A program made the position numbers and the translations under genes. The notes beneath the pieces are model-generated. The model did no database searches. It worked only from the letters and a program-made list of their open reading frames with translations, and was not told the DNA's origin. Below are positions 9,981 through 22,907 of a DNA stretch of 64,000 nucleotides, in pieces. The DNA comes from Vitrella brassicaformis (lineage: Eukaryota > Sar > Vitrellaceae). Within the stretch, counting starts at the first letter, position 1; every line of letters starts with the position of its first letter. The stretch is taken from positions 8,710 through 72,709 of the forward strand of contig CDMY01000455.1 in assembly GCA_001179505.1 (NCBI GenBank), read 5' to 3'.

Positions 9981-12900
9981 ATGAGTGTGCATTCGGATCT
10001 GTCATGGGTGACTTCGTTCGTCGGCCAGCCGCTGGTGTCGCTGGAGGATTATCTCGAAGGCATCTATCGATTGAAGCGACAACACGCCAGCAAGAGAAGC
10101 ATCACAATCAGAGATGACCTGCCGCAGGGCGGGGCGGTACGGGAGGGGGACGCTGAGAGCTACGTGACACTCATGCGGAGGTCGGTCGTCTTCGAAGATG
10201 CCCACTTTGAGTCGCCATATCGACGCGAACTCACCAAAGTCAGGTGAGTGGCTAAGGTGCCACACACCTGCATGCCCACACGCACACACACGCACTGCAA
10301 AGGCGCATAGGCGACAGTGCATTCTTCTGTTCTGCCTGTCGCTGTCAGTTTGGCCGTGTCATCAACACAGAATGAGGTGTACAAACGTGCCGTGCTGACC
10401 GTCCTGCAGAGCCAGCGCAACCGCAGCCCCTCCCCTCCCTCCATGGCGAGCAGCACCAGCAGCTCCCCTCCCCCGCCCCCAATGCCCGAGCGACACTCCC
10501 TGGCGCTGCCCTACCGACTGCATCGCTCCAATCCCCGGCAGCTGGAGTGCAAGACGCCCACTACCATGGCCACCTGGATGACCTCGGGGGCATGGAAGAC
10601 GTTGCTGAGCCGGTGTGGTGACAGCGTGATGCTGCACCTCCTCATCAACTGTGTGGTGTTCTGTGAGGTGCCGCCCAGAGGGGAGGAGGACAACACTAAG
10701 AGGGCACCGATCTTCCTGCAGTGTACAGGTAACTGAGAGGAAATGGTCCCTCAACATCTTATAAGTCATGTGTGTCTGTGGGCCGCTCGTCAGGTCGTCT
10801 CCTGACCGATGCTGTCATCGCAGATCTGCGGCGGTCCCGCTTCCCATTCTCACTTGCCACACCCTCCCGACCGGCACTTCCCCCTGGTCCCCCCGCAGCA
10901 GCAGCAGCAGCAGCAGCCAGCCTGCCGGCAAAGCGAAAGCACGAGCCCACCAAAGACGAGTCGCCAGCCACCAAGCGCGTCAAGCGAGAAGAGCGCACCA
11001 CAACTACCGCCCCCCTCGCCGCAGCTCAGGTGGCGCAATCGAGCGGCCGTGCAGAGGCGAGAAGGAAGCAGCGGAGAAGGAGCAGAGGAGGGAGGTACAA
11101 GAGCAAGAACAGGCGGGAGGGAGGGGGTGGGGACGGGCCATCACGTCCTGGTCGGCCTATGGACATCTTTGTACCCCGCCATCGCATTTTCTTTGCCAAG
11201 TCGTTTTCACTGCGGCCCGGGTTGCCGAGAGACAGCCCCCTTGAGAAACACAACAAGACAGGTAGGTCAGAGGGGAGGCTGACAGACACAGAGGAGATGC
11301 ATGGACGCGACGAACAATCGTACCCTGTATGTGTGTCTTCTCTGCAGAGGAGGGAGCCAAGCTGCTGACCAAGTATGTGTGCTTCGGTGGTGAGCTTTTC
11401 CAGCGCCCTGCTGATGCACCGCCACACCCGCCGATGGCCACCAAGGCCACACGCATCCAGTGCAAAATCGCCAGGTGATACGAAGAAAAGACACACACAC
11501 CACGCGCACACTCTCATTCCTAATGCATTGCATGCACTCCGTTTCTGTGGCACAGGCGCCTGGGTGTGTCAGTGGGGGAGATCCTGTCTAACTACCACGC
11601 CAACAAGCACCTCTTCCCCTCCCTCCTGCGCCGCACCTGCCCCGCCACACACGCATTCCGAGCCATCAAAGGCCTCCCACCCACTGCCGCCGACAGGAGG
11701 CACCAGCAGCCACACGACGAAGATGATGAAATGAGCGGCGCCAGGACGGTCAAGGCCGACAGCTGCACGCCCACTGAGCCGGCATCGCCCGGGGAGCCGA
11801 TGGGGGATGGTGGTGACATGGCGATGGATGGCGATGACGGTGGTGGTGCTGATGATGTGGACGAGCGTGTGCGGCGAAGGTTCCCCGTGCTGAGCTGCGA
11901 GGTCAAACCATCTCAGGTCGTGAGATTCGTCATGACCGCTTTTAGGTGAGAGTGAGTCAGAATCAAGATGCGACTTCCATCCATCCATCCCCATGGTCAG
12001 GTTAGTGTTCCCGTCGTCTCTGTGGGGCGGTGTCCACAACACGCGCGTCATTCTGAGGCGGGTGCGGCAGTTCGTAACGCTCAACCGGCAGGAGTCCTTC
12101 AACCTGCCCACACTGCTGCACCGACTGGAACTCAAGCCCATCGCTCTCCGCCACGGCATCGCAAAGTGCAGCAAGGACCAGCTGAAACTGCTGCAGGACT
12201 ACTACGGCCGCCTCGTCTACTTCGCACTGACGCACTTTGTGGTGCCCGTGCTCAGGTGAGGATTGGAGCAGTCGGAAAGAGGCAAGAGGACGGCTGCGAT
12301 GGGTGTGTCGGGTGTGTGGTGTAGGGCTCACTTCTTCATTACCCCGGCCGAGCCGTCTGGTCAGCGGGTGCGCTTCTTTCGCAAGGCGGTGTGGCACCGC
12401 CTCCATCGCCACGCCGACGCGGCACTTAGGTGGGCGACACACGGCGCTGTGAGGCAGCAGACACGCACATCTGACCCCATATCTGCGGTACAGGAAGGTG
12501 AATTTGGAGCCGATCTATTCGTCGTCGGCCTCGCCGAGGTCAAAGCTCAAGAAGGGATACAGGTGGCGAGATTCGTGGAGGAGGGGTTTGGCATGGCAGC
12601 CAGTCATTTATCGGTGCGTCGATCTATTGTGCGCAGGTTCCCCTCCGTGCGTTGGCTGCCGAAGCTCAAGGGCATGAGGCCCGTCGTCAACCTGTCCAAG
12701 GTTAACACAACACACGAACACTGAGCAACAGAACACACACATACACGTGTCCCATGCTGCATTAGGGCGGCACCATCCCCGCACCGCCGACAGTGAGCGG
12801 CCCCTCTCCACCCAGGGCCCTCCCGTCGCCACCCACCCCCCCCTCTAATGCCCTCCCCTCCCCCACATCACTCGCCATCGTCCCCCGCCCAGCACAACCA

Positions 12901-15555
12901 CCACCGTTAGCATCACTGGCCGTCCCCTCACGCGCACTCTACGTGGCCGACCACATGCCAGCCCGAAGACCCCAGACCGGCTCTCTGCTGCCGGTCGTGC
13001 CCAGCAGCTTTGCCCCCATGGCGAGACTGTCGGTCAACTACCACCTGCGGACGGTGCAGGCTGCCGTGCGATGGGTGGCGCAGGAGTGTGCGGACACACT
13101 GGGGCGCTCCGTGCTGGGCTACGGGGCGTTCGCCGCTGCGTTGCGTGAGTGGTGGGGCGAGGTGTGCAGAAGGGCTGGGGGCGGGAGTGGGAGTGGGGGT
13201 GACTTGCCGAAGCTCGATGTGGTTGTGGGGGACTTGACATCATGCTATGAATCCATCTCACAACAGGTGCACAGAGGAAAAGATCGGAAACGGTCCACTT
13301 CTCATGTGTCTGTTCGTTGATGTGGGGTGTGTGTGTGTGTGCAGGAGTTGGTTGAGGCTGTTGATTCGCTTCCATTGCCCGATCAGCTGGCTGTCGTCAA
13401 GTAAGATCAGCAGACTCACAGACTCACACACATGCAGGGAGGCACCGTCTCCTTGTCGCCCTAGAGTGTTGAAGCGGAGTTTCTCCCCTCCTGCTCGATT
13501 CGTCACGCGGACGCTGACAGTCGTGCTGCCCATGGACAGGTCAGCACGGACAAAGACCACTCAGACAACACAATGTCTCTGTTGCCGCCTTGTGTGTGGT
13601 GCTGATGGCCTAGGTTTCCCGACCTCCGCTCAGCCCTCCGCGATCCATCCCATGGGGCCCATTCCGTCCGGTCAGCGATTCTCTCCCGCTCTGAGTCCCA
13701 CGGCGGCATCCTGCTGTCGGACCCCTGCAAGGTGACCATCCTCACCAAGACGGACCTGCTGGCCACCATCAAGCACCACATAACGCACCACGCCGTCAAG
13801 CTCCAGACCACCCCACTGATGGACTCACGGGGCGGGAGGGGCGGCCGCGGCAGGAACGACGAGAGGCTGCTGGGTTTCCGCCAGCACACGGGCATCCCCC
13901 AGGGCGGCACTCTGTCCCCGCTGCTGTGCGCCATCCACTACGGCCGCAAGGACCGGTCAGTCGACCTCAAGGCACTGTTGAACCTCTTCAAGGCGCCTGC
14001 CCCAGACAACGCAGCCAGCAGCAGCCCCGCCAACGACCCCATCGCAGCCCTCCCAGCACTGCCCGCCCCACCGGCAGACAACGACGATGTCGCCATGGCT
14101 CCTGCTATCCCCCCATTCATGCCTTCGTTCCTCATCCGGTGGGTGGATGATTTCCTCTTCCTCTGCCCACCGGACCGCGGCCTCGCAGACGGTTTCCTGA
14201 GCCTCCTGCTAGAGAGGGAGGTGTGGGGCGGCCCGGTCAACAGACACAAGTGTCGGGCCAACTTCAACACCGCCCTGCTTGATGGCGGCCACGGTGAGGG
14301 TGAGGCCGAGGGCGAGCCAGACGACGGGAGGATCGACTGGGCAGGGCTGGCTTTGGAGCCGGGGACGGGGGAAGGGGCGCGGGAGGGCAGTAAGGCGCCC
14401 AAGGTCAATGCCCTGTTCAGCGGATGGAAGTTCCCTGGTATGTGTCTAGTCACGCAAGCCCTACCCCGATGCGATTCTGCATGTGTGTGTTTGTTGTTCG
14501 TTGCTGGATGCAGGGTCGTGCAGCATATCGGACAGCCTCAACATCATGACACCAGGCTACTCGTCGTTCCTGGAGGGAGCACTGGACAGACCAAAGGGCA
14601 CCGCCATGCAGGTGGGTAGTAAGTAGATGTCAACAGCAGCTGTTGACAGACACCCAGCCAGACAAAGACGGTCCTTGTTTTCATTGCTCTGTGCAGACGA
14701 TGATAGAGGATCGTGTGCGTGGGTTCATGCGTATCAAGCTCTCACACGCAATGCTGCTCGACCGAAAGCTCAACGACTGGCAAACGGTCAGGCGACGAGA
14801 AATACGGCTGTCCGTCTGTCCGCCTGAGTGGGAGTGTCTGCCTGTCTGTCTGTCTTTCTGTCTGCAGATATGCCGCAACGTGTATTTCGTGATGCGCGTG
14901 ACCTTCATGAAGCTGGTGGCGGCTTCCCACCGCCACCGGCGCATCTTCGGCGGCTTCTGGAACGCATCCTACCTCAACAGTAAGTGACGTGAGCACCAAT
15001 ATAGCGCCGCCCTGTGTGCTGACACACTCACTTGTCACGTGTTCTGACTTCTGCCTTCGTGCAGACCTCATCGACCGGCTGATAGCCCAGTCCAACCAGT
15101 TCTATCGCCGCGCCAACCCCACGGCCACCAACCGCTCCATCGTCGGCTCACTCAACACCCTCGCCTCCATCTGCGAGTTGGCCTTCGCCGACGTGTGTGT
15201 GAGCAGGGCCGACTGGGCCGCACTCGTGAAGACGCGACGCAGACCCAAGGGCGGCCCGAAGAAGAAACGGACAAAGAGGCCGAAGGCGGCGGGCAAAGAC
15301 AACAAGGATGGCAGCGGCAGCAGCGGGCTGTCGTCAAGTGCCACAGAGAGGGCCGCGGAGCACTTGCGGCAGCATGTGGGTGGGGTGGACCGTGGGAAGA
15401 TCAGAAGGGAGTGGCGCGAGATGCAGTGGGAGACGGTGAGGGGCGTCAAGAGACCCAGGCAAGGGGCGAGAGAGGGTGAGGGAGATGGGGACGTCAGCAC
15501 CGAGGTGGACGCTAGGAGGTTTGGGGTGCCGCTCATGCACAGGACGGCGAAGTAG
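9981..15555 (+). CDS. TERT: Telomerase reverse transcriptase catalytic subunit
   Basis: Telomerase copies an RNA template to extend chromosome ends. I read 17 exons: 9981-10243, 10349-10728, 10794-11261, 11348-11474, 11556-11945, 12001-12255, 12325-12429, 12494-12562, 12637-12700, 12766-13266, 13345-13400, 13465-13539, 13614-14437, 14514-14611, 14697-14786, 14868-14979 and 15065-15555. They total 4368 nt, exactly 1455 codons plus stop, with every junction in phase. An N-terminal block (WKTLLSRCGDSVMLHLL then IFLQCTG, residues about 160-210) fits the conserved TERT N-terminal region. Motif 1/2 is VRWLPKLKGMRPVVNLSK. Motif A is DLTSCYESI with Asp near 863. Motif B' is QHTGIPQGGTLSPLLC near 1008. 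Motif C is RWVDDFLFLCP with the Asp pair at 1096-1097. Proline/alanine-rich and basic insertions make it longer than typical TERTs. Confidence 0.93.
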
Positions 15556-16128
15556 TAGACAGACAGTGCAGGCGGACTGACTGTAGGACGGACCGTGACA
15601 CAAAGCGTATCAATGAATGTCGATTCCTGGCTGGCATGGATGTGACAGACTTTTGCTGATGATGACATACGTGCGTGTGCAGGCATCGCATCAGCCCCCC
15701 ACCTGTGCGGTATGTATGTATTTGGTTGAGGGAGGGAGTCACCCATACGTCTGTTCCATTGATTCATCGTGCGGTGTATCTCAGACATGGTGTGTCTCAA
15801 TTATCGGTCTGTCTGTCCCCTGTTTGTGTCTGTGTATCTGTCCCATCACTCACTCACAGCCCTTTGCTCCCTCCCTCCCTCCATCCCTCCCTCCCCATCT
15901 ACCTCGCCCATGGATGAATCGACACGACACGTCAACGTATGCATACAATGCAACACCGACCAGCAGCCAGGCACCCTCTTCAGACAGATAGCCGTAATGT
16001 ACACGACAGACAATCAGACCCACACATGAGTCAGTCAGTCAGTCAGTGAGTCACAGCCAGATTCATTCAGCACGCATGGATGCCCTCCCTCCGGCACTAT
16101 CATCTGTGATTCAGCGGATGGGGTCAGG
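15556..16128. other. Convergent intergenic region
   Basis: Between the ends of TERT and the RecQ4-like gene. Contains CTCC-rich tracts (about 15865-15900) and a GTCA run (about 16028-16050). No gene seen. Confidence 0.5.
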
Positions 16129-19100
16129 TCAGGTCACTTTCCGCTTCTTGCTCCGCGTCACGTATGTCGGCTCAGCGGCAACGGGCACAGCGGCAGCAGC
16201 AGCGACGGTCATCTGCTGGTCGGTTGGGTTCTCGGGCGCCACAGCCTCGACCGCCGCGGTCACCCTCGGCCGCTTGTTGCCGTCGCCCGCCTGAAAGTTG
16301 CTCTTCAGCGACTTGGCGCCTCGCTGTCCTCCTTCATGCAGCTCAGTGACCGCCGCCCTCTTCTTGCTGTTCTTCTTGTTGCTCTGTGTCCTGCGGACTT
16401 TCTTGGGTGCGCAGCCCTCCCGCTCCTGACTCGTCGGGAGGTCGTTGGCAGCCAGCATCGATCGCTTCTTGTCCCGCTTTTGCTGCTCCTGTGGCAGTCC
16501 GAGCCCTGGCGCCCGGCGCCTTGTGTGCGTGAGCAGCTGCTCCTTGTGCCGGCTGACGGCCCGCTGGGCGGCGTCGAGGAGGAAACCGAAGGGCAGAGTG
16601 GCGATATCAGGGGCACCCATGGTGGTCGGTTTGAAGGCCTCACACACGGCCTTCGGCTGCATGACATGATCATACGTACAAGAGAGGCACAAAGATGCAT
16701 TCATGGATCGGATCGACGGATGGGTTGGGGATGTGTTTCTTCCGCCCACCAGGGAGTCGGTGTTGATGCGCGCCAGGGCCCGTGCGATCGTGAGAGGCGC
16801 CAGATGCTTGACAGCCACGTCTCTCGTGCTCACGGTCGGTGGCTGCTCGGTCAACTCGTACAGAAGAGGCCTGCATGGATTGCACACAAAGCAACCCCAT
16901 CCACAATGGATGGATGGATGGATGGATTTGTGCTGCATGACTCAGTACATGTTCTTGAGTGTGTTCTTGACGGCGTGTGAGAGCTGGTTGGCGATCTTGG
17001 TACGATGCCTGACGCCGTTGAGAGTGCTGATCCCCCACTGGTCCACTTGGTCACTGTTCATGGGGGCTGAGGCGAACAGCTGCACACATGACACAGACAC
17101 GCACACAATGAAACAAAGCACTGAGCTCGGCAAAGAGCCAGACGTACCACGCAGATGTACTTACGTGTTTGAATCTTAAGAAACTTTCGCTGCCGATCTC
17201 GCCGCCGCAGATGTCCAGCCGCGACTCAACACGGAGGCCGTCGGCCTTGGCTGCCCCCACGGCGGCCTCGCACACCACCCGTACCAGATCGTGGTGACAC
17301 CCAGCATCGCCCTCGGTATGCGCGGAATACGCCTGCACGCATTCAAAGACAGTGCGGTGTGGGCCGTGTGTGTGTGTGTGTGTGTGTGAGTGATTGTGTG
17401 CGTACCTGGACGAGCGAATTCAGTTTGTCCTGTTGCGCCTGTGCGCCGGTTTCCTTGGTTGACAGGTACAAGGCCATGAAGGCCGCCTCCAACTTGGCAA
17501 CACCAACCCTGATCGATACACACACACATGGACATAAATGGACGCCACACACACACACAGCGAGAGAGAAGAACAAATACAAGCCCGTCCACTCACCCAC
17601 CCTCCCACCCCTGTCCGTGTATCTGCCTGCCTGCCTGCCGCTCCTTACTTGAGTGTCTCATACAGCTTCTGTAGGGTAGCCTCCACAGCCGCCCTCATGC
17701 CCCCAAATGCATCCTCACGACCATCTTCCTGGTGCTCGCCGCCCCCTCTTATGACGACCATTACGCCCCTCGCCTGCCAATCGCACCTGTTCACCGTGAA
17801 ACCCTCGCCATTCGCCGCCTTGGCCAGCTCCTGGGACAGCTCCGGGGGGCTCCTGCCCGTGGCGGTGACGGCGTCCGTCGCACGCACACTCCACACACCA
17901 TTGGCGTGCTGCGTGGCGCTGGCCATGAAGGACCGCATGAAGTCGGATTTCTCGCACACGTCGTCCTTGGTGGCCCGGGAGAAGCGCAGCTTGTATGTGA
18001 GGGGCACGTTGGGGTAGATGCGACTGGTGCTGGTGGTGGGTGGGCCGTCCTGCTGCTGCTGCTGATGCTGATGCTGTATCGTGTGGTCGAGCATGCGGAA
18101 GAAGGTCGTGACGTCATCGGGTGTCTGGGCCTTGAGGGCCGCCATGGCGTCAGTCGACGGCATACTGACGGCCACCACACGGCCACCACCACCTTGGCCA
18201 CTTTCAGGCTGCTGGTCCGGTCGGCTGACGTGTATGAATTTGTGGATGCTGGTGTTGGTGCGTGCATTGGCACGTGGCTGGATGAGGTGGTCCATGAGTG
18301 CGCAGGCAAGGCGGGTGGCCGCCCAGGGATCCACCAACGGCACGCTGGCGTCGCGGTGCATCATGAGAAGGTCCTCGGGACGCACGAAGACATGAGAATG
18401 GCCGCGGGGGCCATCAGCACCTGACACACAGACACACAGACAGACAGGCAGGCAGGCAGGCAGAGAGAGGGAGAGAGGTACGGTGCAGACGTGTCGGTGG
18501 GTCGTGTTATGCCCCTCGCGGTCATGCGTGTGTACGCACCGTTGTCGTGCGGCTGTCCGCCTGTGTATTTGGTGTCCTTGACGTAGTTCTCAATCGACTG
18601 GGGGATGGTCAGGTGGATGGCCCCATCCACGCGCAGCGCGTGGCTTGCGTGGACGAGGTCAACGCCACTCGTCGCAACCAACACGCAAACCTTCCCTACA
18701 CATAGATACATAGACACAACACAACACAACACATGTGGGCATGTCTGTGTGCTGTATGTGTGCTGTGTGTGTGCTGTGTGTGTGTGGATTGATGCCCATC
18801 GCCCACTCGCTCCCTCACCTGTGATGAATCGGTCCATCACGGCGGCCAGCTGTGCCCTCGTGCGGCCTGAGTGATAGGTTTCCACCTCCCCATACACACC
18901 TGCACACAACACAACAAACCACAACACAACACAACACAACACACATGCATGTGTCATCCAGCCATCCATCCATCCATCCATCCATCCGCCTGTCTCTCTC
19001 TGAGTGTTCTTTGTGTGTGTCCTGACGTACGTGTTTTCATCAGGGAATCTGCAAGCAGCTCGGCGTCCGACTGTCGCCACGCAAAGACGACGATGGTCTT

Positions 19101-20042
19101 CATGGCCGCCCAGGGATGTTTCCTGAGCAGCGCCTTGACCTCCATGACCCGGTGGAAGTCCCAGCGGTACTCGCTGTAGGTCAGGCCAAAGACACCATCG
19201 TCATTGGAGCCAGCTGGACAGACAGACAGCACAGGGAGGAATGCAGTTGAGGGCTTATTGTTCAGATGTCTGTCTGTCTGTCTGTCTTGGGCCTGATGTG
19301 TCTGTCCGTTGTGGTTGTGTACAGCGCCTGTGTACCTGAGTCCTGGCGATGTTCTTGGCCATTGGCGGGGCCGTCGCGCGCAGGCAAAGACTCGTGCACC
19401 TGCAGACAGACACAGAGTGACGATGCCCAAAGATGGAGGGAGGCACATCATATCAAAAGTTTGTGAGTCAGAGATTAATCCTCACTCACTCACTCACTCA
19501 CTCACTCGAGGCTCGTTGACGTCTCGGTTGGCAAGACCGCTCCTATCCCTTTTCCCCATGGTCTTCCTGTTCTCCTCTCGTTTTGCAGGACTGGCACTGA
19601 CCTTGGCACCCTGCTGCCGCTGCTGGCTGACGGGGGAGGGCAGCGTCAGCGGCAAAAACGGGTTGTGGAGAGGCGGGGACGGAAGCGCCGCGCCGCGGAG
19701 GTCCGGCCCCTGCTGCCTGCCGCTCTGCAGCTCCTGTGACCGTGACGCGACGGGCAGGGGCGACAGCGGGTGCGATGCCCTCTGCTGGTGCTGCTGCTGC
19801 TGCTGGTGGTGGTGGTGGCGGTGGTTGGTTGTGGGTGAGCGATGGTGACCGGAGTGCGGCAAACCGTTGGTGCCATACTGCAGGTGGCGCATCTCCTGTC
19901 GGTGCTGACGCAAATCAGCACGTGAGTGAACGTTGCGTGATGGGTAGGGAGGGTGAAGAGCGATGGACGGTTGGCTCAGCTCCAGGCGTGGCAAGGGTCC
20001 TGAAGGCCGTGGTGGCTCCGGCGACGGCGGCGAGCCCGACAT
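16129..20042 (-). CDS. RecQ4-like protein with only a degenerate second helicase lobe
   Basis: Many exons are inferred. The N-terminus (from ATG 20042) is Pro/Ser-rich with His/Gln runs. From about 19210 a helicase second-lobe pattern appears: KTIVVFAWRQSDAELLADSL (motif IV-like), then YHSGRTRAQLAAVMDRF, then VCVLVATSGVDL, then IHLTIPQSIENYVK, and after a splice HSHVFVRPEDL. This follows the RecQ order. The usual AFGMGI is SGVDLV and the Q-x-x-GRAGRDG arginine-finger block is replaced by a Lys/Gly/Asp-rich string. Downstream exons (KLEAAFMALYLSTKETG, then STRDVAVKHLAPL) resemble the C-terminal region of RecQ4. The last exon is Lys/Arg-rich, NLS-like, ending at 16129. I find no Walker A or DEAH motif between 20042 and 19210, so the first lobe is missing. 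ATPase activity is unlikely if this reading is right. Confidence 0.58.
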
Positions 20043-20483
20043 AACTGACTGCCGATGAACGAAGAACACTGACCAGCTTAGACCTGCACACACAGACACA
20101 CAGCCATCCGTCACAGAGGTCAGATTATCGCTGCATGCGAACACGCGCTGCCTGGCAGTGCCCGTGCGGTGCTCATATGGCACGTTGTCCCACCCGCGGC
20201 TTCCTGCCTTGTCTCAGCTCCGCTTACTTGAACTATTGTGACAAGCCGCGTTCTCTATGACGTCAGACAGCGGCGTTCGTCTCTGCAAAAGGCGTGGAGA
20301 GCCATTTTTCCGCCATCACAGAGCTTTTCATGTCCATAGGGTCGGATAGGTTTCACGAATAAGCTCGCATACACCCTTAACCGACCGACCGACCGACATG
20401 GATTCCTTCCGAGGAGGCTCAGAAACATGCCTGACTAAAGATATCTTGAGATCTGCATCTCTGTACTGACGATTCGACAGGCC

Positions 20484-22120
20484 ATGACGGGCGTGACGCT
20501 TGTAGGGGCCAGCGAGACCTTTACCAGCTATGAAGATGACTACCATCAGCTGGCCCGTGACATCAGCCAGAGGATCAGCCAGATACAGACGCAGAGATGC
20601 GGTCAGCCAACTACACGCACTCAGTGTGATTGCGAGGCGCTGTGCTGTGCTGTGTTTTCCTGCATGTGTTGATGCGGTGTGTTGTTGATGCAGGTCCGGC
20701 TGAGGTGGCGGAAACTGGGGATCTGTTGCAAGACGCTAGGAGCTGTGTACGCCAAGCCACACAGACAGACNNNNNNNNNNNNNNNNNNNNNNNNNNNNNN
20801 NNNNNNNNNNNNNNNNNNNNNNNNNNNNNNNNNNNNNNNNNNNNNNNNNNNNNNNNNNNNNNNNNNNNNNNNNNNNNNNNNNNNNNNNNNNNNNNNNNNN
20901 NNNNNNNNNNNNNNNNNNNNNNNNNNNNNNNNNNNNNNNNNNNNNNNNNNNNNNNNNNNNNNNNNNNNNNNNNNNNNNNNNNNNNNNNNNNNNNNNNNNN
21001 NNNNNNNNNNNNNNNNNNNNNNNNNNNNNNNNNNNNNNNNNNNNNNNNNNNNNNNNNNNNNNNNNNNNNNGCCTGCCTGCCTGCCTGCCTGTGTTCATCT
21101 GAGTTGCTTTCATTTCGCCTGTCTATGTGTGTGTGTGTATACAAACGCTGCAGTTGAAGCACATGGAGCTGGAGGTGCAGAGCATGCCCGCCAACACTTC
21201 ACTCACAAACAAGGTAGGTACTCCGCATTGCACACACGCAACCCACTCAGCCCATGCAACTTTCATCCATGGATCAGGTCAAGCGGATTCGCGCCGACCT
21301 GACCGACTTGAGTCGTGACTTCGACCGCGTCCGTGCCAGGCACCAGCGTGATCAGCTTATCGGCAGGGGCAGATACGCCGCCGACGACACGAGCGCCAGT
21401 GTGCCGATGTCGGGGGGACAACAGATGCAGGTGGGCGACCCGGCTCACTGGCACCCATGGCTGCAGTTGGCACACATGGATGCCTCCCTCTGTGTGTGTG
21501 GTGTGTGTAGGAGTCGTCAAGTGCGCCGTCGTCGCACCGCGCTCGGCTGCTGGAGGGGCAGGACATGCTGCAGGATGGCACCAGACGGCTGGAACAGAGC
21601 AAACGGTATGTCTGCACCTAGGTCATGTGGGTATTGTCCACGGCTCATTATGGTGTGCATGTGCGTGTCTTGTGCGTGGTGTGTGTGTGTGCTCAGGGTA
21701 GCGCTGGACACTGAGAGTGTGGGGATCAACGTCATGTCAGACTTGAAGGGGCAGAGGGAAACCCTCATGAGGACTCACCAACACGTGGGCATGGCAATCA
21801 ACCGATACACACACGCACAGGCACAGGCCATGGCCATACCCGTGGCTGTGTTTGTGTCTTGTCTGTGTTGTGTTGCAGGTCCGCGACACAGACAGCAACC
21901 TGCAGCGGGCCAAGCGCATTCTGCGCACCATGGTAAGGACAATTGACGCTCACGGACGGACATCACAAAGAGTTGTTGTCTATCTCTGTTTGTCCGCGTG
22001 TCTGTGTAGGGTCGTCGCGCGTTGACCAACAAGGTGCTGCTGCATGTCATCATAGTGCTGCTGCTGCTGGCCATCGTCATGACGCTCGTCATGAAGCTCA
22101 CGAGGACACACAGGAAGTGA
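20484..22120 (+). CDS. VTI1: Vti1-type Qb-SNARE (interrupted by an assembly gap)
   Basis: Vti1 is a Qb-SNARE for fusion at the Golgi, endosome and vacuole. The start at 20484 gives an N-terminal helical region (TSYEDDYHQLARDISQRI), with a second block (AETGDLLQDARSCVRQ) just before the gap and LKHMELEVQSMPANTS just after it; these join as in family members. After two further exons comes the SNARE helix, LLEGQDMLQDGTRRLEQSKR then ETESVGINVMSDLKGQR-like sequence (seen as DTESVGINVMSDLKGQR). It ends with the typical DTDSNLQRAKRILRTM block, a single C-terminal membrane anchor (VLLHVIIVLLLLAIVMTLVM) and a short basic tail, stop 22118-22120. The gap probably lies inside a microsatellite-rich intron, since it is flanked by ACAG and GCCT repeats. 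A few residues may be missing there. Confidence 0.87.
20771..21070. other. Assembly gap of 300 N
   Basis: Exactly 300 N, flanked by (ACAG)n on the left and (GCCT)n on the right, inside the Vti1 gene. The length equals that of the two other gaps in the window, so it is a placeholder rather than a measured distance. Confidence 0.95.
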
Positions 22121-22907
22121 ATGTCGGTGGAGGGGAGGGGCGTCTAGTCTAGCATAGTGTGTCGGGTGTATAGATTGATGTGACAGATGCATGGATGGAT
22201 GGATGGATGGGCGGCCGACACTGCTACACGATCATTGTACATGTACAACAACAGCAGTGTCTCTTTCTGTGTTGATCACATGCAGCCGTCCGTCATCGAC
22301 TATGCTATCCACACGAGAGAGGGGGTCTCTCTACCGATCCGCCTGCCCTGTACACCAGCGAGCGCCCCTGCCCTTTGCACACACACCCACACAAGCATCC
22401 ATCCATCCATCCATATGCAATCGACTAACGCAAAAAGGCGATAGATACATGCCCATTGGTCGTGCGATGATCGCCACTTACGGGGCAACGAAAAACCACG
22501 CACACACCCAAGCCGAAAACGGCAGCATTCGAGTCAAAGTAAGAACATTCTGGCGTTCCTTCCACACACGCACATCGAGCAATTGACCCACAAGTAGTGA
22601 GTGAGACATCAATATTCGGGCACCCCATCCATCCATTCCCCCCAAACGCAGAGAGGCAGGCAGGCAGGCAGTCAGGCAGGCAGCTACGGAATGTCCTCTG
22701 CACTGGCTGGCTAGCTGAAAGGGGAGACGGCAACTAGTAGGTGCCCTCTCAATTATCTAGCTATCCACTGCACAAGCAACAACAAAGCGGGCGAAACGCC
22801 GTGCACGCCCACACACCCGCACCCATTCCCCTGGCCCATCCATCTCCACCCTACACACGTGCAGCCAAGGCTAGGCTACCATACTGCTAAGTGGGCGAGT
22901 GGATCAG
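22121..22907. other. Convergent intergenic region rich in tetranucleotide repeats
   Basis: Holds (TGGA)n at about 22190-22210, (ATCC)n near 22398-22413 and (GGCA)n near 22657-22682. No ORF here has exon structure or a recognisable motif. Confidence 0.5.

Noticed and set aside
12793-13320. TERT exon 10 as a separate small gene
   Set aside because: Motif A lies in it and its borders fit TERT junctions in phase.
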